Assembly: GCA_949752745.1 (NCBI GenBank)
Contig: OX457029.1
Span: forward strand, 45,150,000 to 45,213,999
Reading direction: 5' to 3'
Source: Protula sp. h YS-2021
Taxonomy: Eukaryota > Annelida > Polychaeta > Sabellida > Serpulidae
Length of the DNA stretch: 64,000 nt
Shown here: positions 47,824 through 56,716 of the stretch, piece after piece
How positions within the stretch are numbered: position 1 is the stretch's first letter
Layout of the letters: each line of letters starts with the position of its first letter
The notes under the pieces: model-generated
Databases searched by the model: none
What the model was told of the DNA's origin: nothing
What the model saw: only the letters and a program-made list of their open reading frames with translations
Position numbers and translations under genes: made by a program

Positions 47824-48430
47824 TTAAACACTTGACAAAAATTGAAACGTAAAAATACTTCCTTCAATGGATTATTTCTTTAATAATGTAAAGTATTTTA
47901 CAACATGCATACAGTACGTTATACAACTATGCAAAGAGCTTATGGCACAGCATGTATGCGGTTTATAATATTCTAAAAAATCGGACCACTGTCAAGAAAA
48001 AAAATTCCATAGGTCGATAACTTAATACCAGCTAAATATATTAGCAAACAACAGAGCTTGAATACGTTTTATAAGCAGAGTAGTGTTTGGTTTTTTTTTT
48101 TTTGCATATGCTGTGTTATCTGTTTACGCAGTGAGAGCTCGCACAAAGCTGAGCAACTGTGTGGTGTACTGTGCTGTAGGTGAAATGCTCCGCATTTACT
48201 TGCAAAAAATAAACTCTTTTCACATTGCATTTTAACAAAGAAAACGAAATCGAAGACGAAAATAAAAAGTAACATGCACACGTTCAGATCAAGCTCTTCA
48301 TAAGTCCCAAGTTTCATGGTCCTATGGCCCATAGTGTCAGAGAAGAAGACACAGAAGAAGACAGACAAAAGAACTAAAAAAAGGACGAACGGCTGCTCAC
48401 TCAAATTCTAACAGCTTCTCAAGTGTTAAA
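47824..48430. repeat. Inverted-repeat element, copy 3 (607 bp)
   Basis: The left end is TTAAACACTTGACAA, the right end TCAAGTGTTAA. It matches copies 1 and 2, with an extra segment of about 85 bp near the left end. It is immediately preceded by the palindrome TTTCGCTAGCGAAA (about 47809-47822), similar to the 3' hairpin of element I and to the sequence left of copy 2. The true left boundary may therefore lie a little further out. Confidence 0.75.
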
Positions 48431-48545
48431 TAAAGAGAAAAGTAGCCTCTGCCAAGTCCGAACTTTGAAGGCTCTTGCTCCCATTGTGGGGGATACTGTT
48501 CTAAATCCAAACTTGTTCCTGGAAATTCCGAGCTGGGATCTAGGA

Positions 48546-48740
48546 TCATACATACATGTATGCGTACATACATGCTTCCATACATACTTGCTTAGGTATG
48601 CACCAACGTACTATACCCACATGCATACACACACATACGTGCGCGCACACATACATACGCACGTACAAACATAGCTATATACATATACACACACACACAT
48701 GCGTACACACATACGCACACACGTTCATGCATGCATTGAA
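48546..48740. repeat. (CATA/CACA)n microsatellite region
   Basis: Compound runs of CATA, CACA and CGTA tetranucleotides, with open frames of His/Thr/Tyr repeats that are not genes. Confidence 0.9.
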
Positions 48741-48911
48741 CGCTCAAGGCCGAACTATTGCACTTTTTCAGCGACCACTGATCAAGCAATTCTTTTAGAA
48801 GGACCACAAATTAATACTAGTCGTTGTTTTTAACAGATTTAATGACAGTTGAGTCACTTACGTGGCCATCCAATGCCTACATGGGAGCTACATGTGGAAG
48901 AAGACAATGTT

Positions 48912-49470
48912 TTTAGCCCCCAACTGGAGGCTTTGGGTGTTGTCCGTCTGTCTGTCCGTCTGTCACTTTTTGATGCATTGTTTTGTCGACGCCATATCTC
49001 TTCAACTATTAGGCGGACTGATTTGACTGAGAAAATATATATATCATGTAGATTTGCAATGGCGTATTAATTTTGAAATCGACGAAAAATTGACGAAATG
49101 GGAAATTGTCAAAAATGTGACATTCCTGGATGGAACTTAGCGAACACGCGGGATTTTGTCGCCATATCTCTTTAACTATCAGGTGGACTGATTTGATACT
49201 TAACCAGGTGAACAAATATATCATGTTGATGTGCAACGGCGTATTAATTTTGAAATCGACGAAAAATTGGAGAAATGGGAAATTGTCAAAAATGTGACAT
49301 TCCTGGAGGCAACTTACGAAAACGCGGTATTTTGTCGACGCCATATCTCTGCAACTACCAGGCGGACTGATTTGGTATTTCACTGAGTGCTTGTTTATCC
49401 ACTTGAATTTGAGCATGACAGCTGTTTGTCCATGTCCAGTTGGGGGCTGTGCCCTCTACGATCGCTTGTT
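48912..49470 (+). mobile_element. Helentron-like element E
   Basis: The left arm is AGCCCCCAACTGGA (48915-48928) and its exact inverse TCCAGTTGGGGGCT lies at 49435-49448. The latter overlaps the small hairpin GGGC-TGT-GCCC and ends, after CTACGATCG, in CTTGTT. After the 5' end comes CCGTCTGTCTGTCCGTCTGT. The body is three units of about 173 bp (anchor GCCATATCTCTTCAACTA). Confidence 0.75.
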
Positions 49471-50682
49471 ATTTGAGGGAATGGATGGATGGGAGGGGTG
49501 AACGGAATAAAACACCCCACCCCGCGCCCGGCTCTGTCTGTTTTAATTACAACAAAAATATGAAATTTAAGGGAGTTCGTGGTGCGTGGGGAGGGAGCTT
49601 TTTTTAACGGGGAGAGGGGGGAGGTGCGGCGGCGGAGGGCTTTAAGACCTAGTCTGCGAAAATGGAGGGTCGTTTCGCCGGGGGGTGGTGGGTGGGGGTG
49701 GCGTTTGGCGTTGGGCAGAGCACTCCTGTGTGTTCGTGTATCTGTATTTACGAGGGATTTGCGGTGGGGTTTTCTCCCTTTTTGTGTGATTTTCACCCAC
49801 CAAGGATATATTAAAGTACCCCCCCCCCCTCGCCGATTCCTGTTAGTAGCGCAAATTTTTAAACACATCAGCAGAAAGTTTTTGCACTTGGAAAACGCAA
49901 AGTTTGTCACACAATACATCAATTAATACTTCGCTTTCTTCACCAAAAAAAACGTACGTTGTATGTTATATCAGTAAAACTCCCACGACAGAAGAAACAT
50001 ATGTTGGCGCCCGGGAAAAAAAACAATGCAAAGCCAGCATCATAATTCCATTATTCAACCATCGTGGGATTATTACACTTGAATTTTTGCTGATCCCCAA
50101 GGTCTCGTTTGGTGCCTGCAGGAAGTTCTTTACATCAAGTTGCGTTTTATTGGGAGTGTTTAGTCCATTAGATTATTGTGTTTCTTTATCGGGGCATTGA
50201 TACCTTAACACAAATTCGGTGTTACAATGATGGATTTCTTTCAACCTGTAATGGTGTCGTCGATTCTGTAGGAAGTAATCAATGTGGTGGCCTTTTTTTT
50301 CATTATTTTTTGGTATGGCGGAAAGGGTTTGAGATTACGCATGGTTTGCAATTTTATGCGGTGACGAGATTTGCTGACATTTAACATAGATGGCTAAGGA
50401 CACGTTACTTACTTTCGAGAGGTTTATTTTAGTGTCAAATTCGACCAAGCGGTAGTGATTAGCGAATGTACTAGACACATTCCGGCGACATTTATTCCAG
50501 TTTTCTCCCACATTTATTTCGCCAGGGGCGATATTTATTCCGATTTCTCTGTTTGGAAATATGTGTGGGAGTATTTTAAAAGTACCTTATTTTCTACCTT
50601 AGTTGCTTTTGCGCAATTTTATTGGCATTTCATCATACAAAATCATGATAAAAGTTAACCTCAGTTGTAATTTAACGGCTGT
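49471..50682. other. No recognised gene; G-tracts
   Basis: GC-rich patch at 49560-49730 with several G-runs on the + strand, which produce Arg/Gly- and Pro-rich open frames on both strands. The rest is AT-rich and unrecognised. Confidence 0.4.
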
Positions 50683-51640
50683 TACCCCTCGGCCAAAATT
50701 GGCCGAAGGGGTATTGTCATCGCCGTGGTGTCTGTCTGTCTGTCAGTCACGCTAATCTTGTAATCACGATAGCTTGAAAAGTACTGGGTCGATCATCACG
50801 AAATTTTATTCAGGAGCTCATCAGGTAAAGATCTAGGCTGGTATTGATTTTGGGCCCGATCGGCCAATTCAAAATGCCCGCCGAGCGGCCATCTTCTTTG
50901 TTGCCATCAACTTTTTGCAAACACGATAGCTTGAAAAGTACTTGGTCGATCATCACAACATTTTGTGCAGGAACTAATTAGGTAAAGATCTAGGCTGGTA
51001 TTCATTTTGGGCCTGATCGCAAAATTCAAAATGGCTGCCGTCCGCCATCTTGAATTTTTCGCGAAAAATCTTCCAAACAGGATAAGTGAAAAACTACTTT
51101 GCTGATCATCACTAAATTTTAGACAAACATTTACCAGGTCAAAATCTCGGCTGATATTGATTTTCGGACCGATCGGAAAATTCAAAATGGTTGCCAGCCG
51201 CCATCTTGAATTTTTCGTGTAAACACGATAAGTGAAAAACTACTTGGACGATCATCACCAAATTTTATACACACATTAACCAGGTCTAGTTCTTGGCTTC
51301 TACTGATTTTGGGCCCGATTGAAAAATTCAAAATGGCTTTCGGCCGCCATCTGAAATTTTTCGTTAATGTTTCGTGTAAACGCGATAAGTGAAAAAATAC
51401 TTGGCCGATCATCACCAAATTTTTATATACATTTGAGCGTTATTTCCAGCAATTTTTGGTGATGGAATAGGTTTTTAAAAAATATTTTGACCTCAATTTG
51501 ACCTTGACCTTGAAGGTCAAGGTCAAAAAAATTTGCAGATTTCACGACATCTCATCACCCTCTACCTCTATGCCAAATTTTATCGTCCTACGTCAAGTAG
51601 CCTAGGAGGAGTTTTCTGGAAACCTTCGTGACGAAAAAAA
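50683..51640 (+). mobile_element. Array element F (five units of about 155 bp)
   Basis: The 5' palindrome is ACCCCTCGGCC-AAAA-TTGGCCGAAGGGGT (one extra base), followed by TGTCTGTCTGTCTGTCAGTC. Units start near 50791, 50948, 51104, 51250 and 51407, with anchor GATCATCACCAAATTTTA and CGCCATCTTGAATTTTTCG. The probable 3' end has the small hairpin TTCGT-G-ACGAA near 51625. A near-perfect inverted repeat of TGACCTTGACC and GGTCAAGGTCA sits at about 51499-51526. Confidence 0.65.
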
Positions 51641-51678
51641 AGGGAAGGAATAAACAGCCAGAATTCTTTGCAAAGCAT

Positions 51679-52932
51679 ACCCATTTGCAAACTATGTTTG
51701 CAAGTGGGAACAAGAGCCATCAGTTATGGCAATACCTCTCGTCCCACGTACAGGTCTGCTCGAGGGTATATTTTGACCTCCTTGTTCCAACACGTGTACA
51801 ATGTCAGTAGGCAGTAACATCATGGATGGAATCTCGACATTCAGTGTGAAGGTCAAGGTCATGTGACTTTTGTATATTGAATTCCGGTAGAAAACAATTG
51901 TCCATTATCTCGAAAACGGTTAGAGATAGAGCGAATTTGAGCTTATTTTCGACCCTTTGGGCCTAAAAGACGTTATATAGGAAGTACCTCGGTGACCTTG
52001 ACCTCCTCAGTCAAGGTCAAGGTCAAAAACCCGCAGTTGACCATTATCTCGAAAACGTTTAGAGATAGAGCGATTTTGAGCTTATTTTCTACCCTTTGGG
52101 CCTAAAAGACGTTATATAAGAGGTACCTCGGTGACCTTGACCTCCTCCGTCATGGTCAAGGTCAAAAACCGGAAATTGACCATTATCTCGAAAACGGTTA
52201 GAGATAGAGCGATTTTGAGCTTATTTTGTACCCTTTGGGCCTAAAAGATGTTATATAAGAGGTACCTCTTTGACCTTGACCTCCTCCGTCATGGTCAAGG
52301 TCAAAAACCGGAAGTTGACCATTATCTCGAAAACGGTTAGAGATAGAGCGATTTTGAGCTTATTTTCGACCCTTTGGGCCTAAAAGATGTTATATAAGAG
52401 GTACCTCGGTGACCCTGACTTCCTCCGTCATGGTCAAGGTAAAAAACCGGAAGTTGACCATTATCTCGAAAACGGTTAGAGATAGAGCGATTCTGAGCTT
52501 ATTTTCGACCCTTTGGGCCTAAAAGATGTTATATAAGAGGTACCTCGGTGACCTTGACCTCCTCCGTCATGGTCAAGGTCAAAAACCGGAAGTTGACCAT
52601 TATTTCGAAAACGGTTAGTGATAGAGCGATTTTGAGCTTATTTTCAACCCTTTGGACCTAAAAGATGTTATATAAGAGGTACCTCGGTGACATTGACCTC
52701 CTCCGTCATGGTCAAGGTCAAAAACCGGAAGTTGACCATTATCTCGAAAACGGTTAGAAAACTGAATTTGATTATTTGAGATTACATTATATTTACTTCG
52801 ATGTCCTTGTTCATGATAATAATTCGGAAGCTGACAATTATGTGGAAAGACTGAAAAATGTGTCTTTGACCAGATAGATTGTACCATTGCAAGTGGGTGT
52901 CATTTCGCTACGTGTAGCGAAACTCGGTCTAG
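51679..52932 (+). mobile_element. Helentron-like element I (139-bp array)
   Basis: The 5' palindrome is ACCCATTTGCAAAC-TAT-GTTTGCAAGTGGG (51679-51708). The body includes the 139-bp array at 51890-52760. The 3' end has TTGCAAGTGGGT (52887-52898), the right palindrome arm again, then the hairpin TTTCGCTA-CGTG-TAGCGAAA (52903-52922) and CTCGGTCTAGTT. This is the same order of parts as in elements A, B and C. Confidence 0.75.
51890..52760. repeat. Tandem array of 139-bp units, about 6.3 copies (element I)
   Basis: Unit starts at 52037, 52176 and 52315 give 139 bp exactly. Units are over 90% alike by eye. Anchors are TTGACCATTATCTCGAAAAC, AGAGATAGAGCGATTTTGAG and CCCTTTGGGCCTAAAAGATG. Each unit carries TGACCTTGACC, then about nine bases, then ATGGTCAAGGTCA. 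Confidence 0.95.
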
Positions 52933-54989
52933 TTATTTGTTGAGGTTAGGCGTGTTGTGCACATTTCTGGATTTGAAGGTATCGGAGAAATTTTCTTGAA
53001 CCATCGGAGCATCAACACATTATTTCGGCCTCATTTTTCATTGCAGCAATACCATGATTAAAGTGCACGAGAATTCCGCAGAATTAAGCCTATGGAGTGA
53101 TTAGGCAATAAGTGATATCAGTGAAATAACTGTATGATATTCCTTGTTGTTTGTGCGGTGAATGCACTCCAGTCGCTCTCCATGTTTTTTTTTTTTTTTT
53201 TTGGCCGAATTGGCAATCTTACCTCAAAATATTTCGAAACTTTTCAGGGATATAAATTCAGTGGAAAATGAAGGCAGAAGTAAACATCGCACCTGGCGGA
53301 GTCGTCCAAATACAGTCGACACCGGTTAATTACATGGCCGATTTTGTAAAGATATTATGCATTTGACTGATTTGTGCGTTAACCGATATATTTTGTATGC
53401 AGTAGAAACACCCGTGTACCAAGGTCTTTACCTTATGCCTTGATTCTTATCCGCAATAAGAAGTGAATCTACCTGTATAACCTGGGAGAAAAAGGAAAGG
53501 AATGGTGACAAGTGTTTGTGAATTGAGTCAGATACGTGGTCATGTTGAAGAGAATTTTTTTCCGGTATTGGTTCTTATGGTTCAATACTCTTCAAAGATT
53601 AATTCGATTAACTCTTCAATTTGAAGACATCTTCTAACCAAAAAAAAAAAAAAAAAATGGTAGACAGTATCGAAACGATGAAAGAATGAAAGAATGAGTC
53701 ATATGTTTATATTTATTATATTTTTATATATATTAATATGTAAACCTTATTTTAACAGTAACCTAGCTATTCTTCTGTTAATTTAATGTCTTTTTTTTCA
53801 AGCATTATGGTGACACTGAAGACATTAACACTTGCTTTTTCGGAATTTTAAAAGAAAAAAAAACGAAATCGCAGTTTAGATGGGGTCATTTCCTTAATAC
53901 TTGAACACTTTTAGCTCGTCTGTACCAGTGTTGTTTTTTTTGTCGTATTAATTTGATATACCGGCCCTAGTCTTCGGAAAGATATTCCTTCCCAAATCTT
54001 AAATGGCTTTTTTTTTCAGGAAACATATTACATGACAGTCTAATAGATAAAAAAAAACAGAGCAACAAAAAGCAGTAGGAAAATCACGTACAAAATATAC
54101 CCCAGACTGAGAACATTCTTAAACTGAAATACAGCATATTCGTTCACAGGGAAATTCTTTTACTTGCTTCAGTTGTACCAAATTTCTTGTCCCGTTTTCT
54201 ATTTTCAGTTCATATTTACATACTGATTTTCCCTACTGTCGCAAATATCGAACCACTTTTAACTTTGTCGATTTTTACCTGGTTACGAATTACCCAGCAT
54301 CATTTTATACACATACTGACAATTCTCCCCGTTAGTCTTTCGTTCCGTTGGGTATTTGGTAAGTCGAATATTCGATTTCTACAAAATCTTATGGGTACAT
54401 CGGCAACTGATATCATACATCTTGCCCCTCGGAGGTTAAAACAACAAAACCGACAGCAAATCGAGATCATTGCGTTTTGCAAACTATACTTTAGCTTAGG
54501 TTTACATAGTATGTTAAAGTGTGGTTCCGTTTGCTTTTTTATATCCTAGTTTTCATTCTAGGTATTTTCAGTTTGCAGTACGTTCTGCCGTTACATACAT
54601 TTTTAAAAAACCACATTTAATTTAAATCCATAAAAGACGATACATTTTGGATGAAACTTATGGCAATAGCACAAATATATTAGATAGCCAGGGCTGACAA
54701 ACGGCTGTGTAGTTGCGGAAGGGGCATAGCAGTGGTGAAATTTTTGTCTGTCTTATTTTAATTTACTAAATTGTTGGGGATCCGAATTTAATTGAATTTA
54801 TGGAGAAATATCTGAACCTGCGGATGTTATAAAACAGGATTCAAAATGTCAGCAGGAGAATTTTTAAGAAGGCTTGGGATTTTGACCCGATTTAGCTGGC
54901 GGTTACCAGACGCGTTTGCCATTTGGGCTGTAGGAACCTGGCCAGTCCAGTTGAGCTGATTGTTTCTTTCAAGTGAATGTGTCACATTA
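52933..54989. other. No recognised gene
   Basis: AT-rich sequence with T- or A-runs at 53187-53202 and 53640-53657. A 120-codon open frame at 54187-54549 (+) is the longest but has no family I recognise and no exon-like composition. Confidence 0.4.
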
Positions 54990-55255
54990 GAGATTAGTAC
55001 TTGACCTGCCCTGTGTTAAGATGAGCACGTGATCTGTCATGTTTTATGATGAGCCATGGGCGCATTATCTGTCATGTTTTATAATAAGCACGTGATCAGT
55101 TTTAGGACGGGCGCGTGTTTTGTGATGAGCACGTGACCTGTCATGTTTTAATATGAGCACATGATCTGTCAGTTCTTAAAATAAGCACGTGATCAGCTTT
55201 AAGATAAACACGTGACCAGTCGTGCTTTAAAATGAGCATGTGACCTGCAAAATAC
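54990..55255. repeat. Minisatellite of about 28-34 bp carrying E-boxes
   Basis: Eight or so diverged units have the form ATGAGCACGTGATCTGTCA plus TGTTTTA. Five contain an exact CACGTG E-box (about 55027, 55090, 55128, 55184 and 55208); others have CACATG, CATGTG or CGCGTG. It lies about 1.5 kb beyond the 3' end of the aminergic receptor gene. Confidence 0.8.
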
Positions 55256-56716
55256 CCAGAGCATTGTCCGCTCTGCTGTATCTATCTGCTGCATTTTTGT
55301 CGAATGATTTAAATGTATTGTTTGAATGAGGCTTGAGAATTAACTTGCAGCTCGTGGATTTAATAACACTGGGCATGATACGCTGTTTTTAGTACAAAAG
55401 TAATGGGTGACCTTATCGTTGTTTTACATAAAACAGCAATACAAAGTGTACTCAGACAACCGGCTAGTATACTTCTCGCGATCTGTGATAGCTGTATGCT
55501 AGATTATTACCTATTACCACAACACACCAGGAATTTTACAATCAGTGGTTTCGTTTCATAACAACACCGATGTTACAAGTGAGACAGCATAATTTAGTCA
55601 ACTTTATTTTTACAAGTACAATATTTCATACTAATAAAAAAGAAATTAAATAAATAAAAAGAATATTTGAAAGTTTTAAAGCATGGAAGGAATTTTGGGA
55701 ATGTTAAAATGAACCCATAATGTTGGTAAACTGTGTGATTTCGTTGTATTTCCAAGTCACAGCAATGTCCTATTCGTTGTGAGGGTAAGGCGTGGTATTC
55801 TGTTACCTGGACACCGGAAGCGGCGTTTTCATGGCGTGCATGAAGGGGGCCGTGAAGATTATACAACAATAGTATGATGTAAACAAAAAGAAATGAAATG
55901 TTTTCGATCCAAGTTCTTCCGATATCGGTGTTTTTGTAGAGGGGAGGGGGGTTTCTTGGTCGAATAAAGTGAATTCGGAACTTTAACCAATCTTTTGAGT
56001 TTTTCTATTTTTTAAGGATATCTCAAAATTCAGGTAGTGTGTACCAGTGAAAGGAGCGAACACAGACTTGTATGGTTACAAACCCTTGAATCACCAGATG
56101 ACGTATATGTAACTATACAGGGTTAAACAGTTGTGTTCATTTTGCCACAGCACATATTTATTCCCATAAAGAAGAACTTGCTACTAACAAAACTGAACGC
56201 TTGAAACTAATTCTAACCCTGTTTCCTAATCATTTTGATTAAGTCCTGTACAAAGTTTTAAAATTCTTGCTTTAATGAAGCATTAAATTTCAATTTCCTT
56301 CCCTGTTCCAAAGATTTTTGTGAATTCGCTATAAAGATGGAATCTTGTTGTTGTGAAAACGGGTTCGACTCGAGACTGGAAACTGACGGCATTATTACTT
56401 AGATTAAGTAACAGCCGATGTCTGCAATAATCGAATCAAGCATTCGTAGGAAGATAATTGCATTTTCTCAATGTCACTCTGGCAGAAGACACCGGAAACT
56501 GAGAATGTTTATATTATAGCCTTTTCGTGTTTCTAGAGTAAATAATAACTGTAAAGTTACATCATAATAGCTGATAATTGTAATGTTAAATAAATAAAAA
56601 CAACAGCAACAGGCTATCACATAACTTTAAAATGTTCATGACTCAGTTTTCTTACTAGCCTGATATGGTATATTTTAAATACATAAATAAATAACAACAC
56701 TTTGTGAGAACACTTT
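55256..56716. other. Region downstream of the aminergic receptor gene
   Basis: No exon recognised. On the minus strand the first AATAAA-type polyadenylation hexamer seen after the stop codon is at 56162-56157, about 555 bp downstream, with another near 55603. Either could end the transcript; this is inference from motif only. Confidence 0.35.

Noticed and set aside
54187..54549. 120-codon open frame (+)
   Set aside because: AT-rich, no recognisable domain or splice context; could be chance. No claim made.
56365..56385. GGGTTCGACTC resembling a tRNA B-box
   Set aside because: No A-box or foldable cloverleaf upstream at the right distance.
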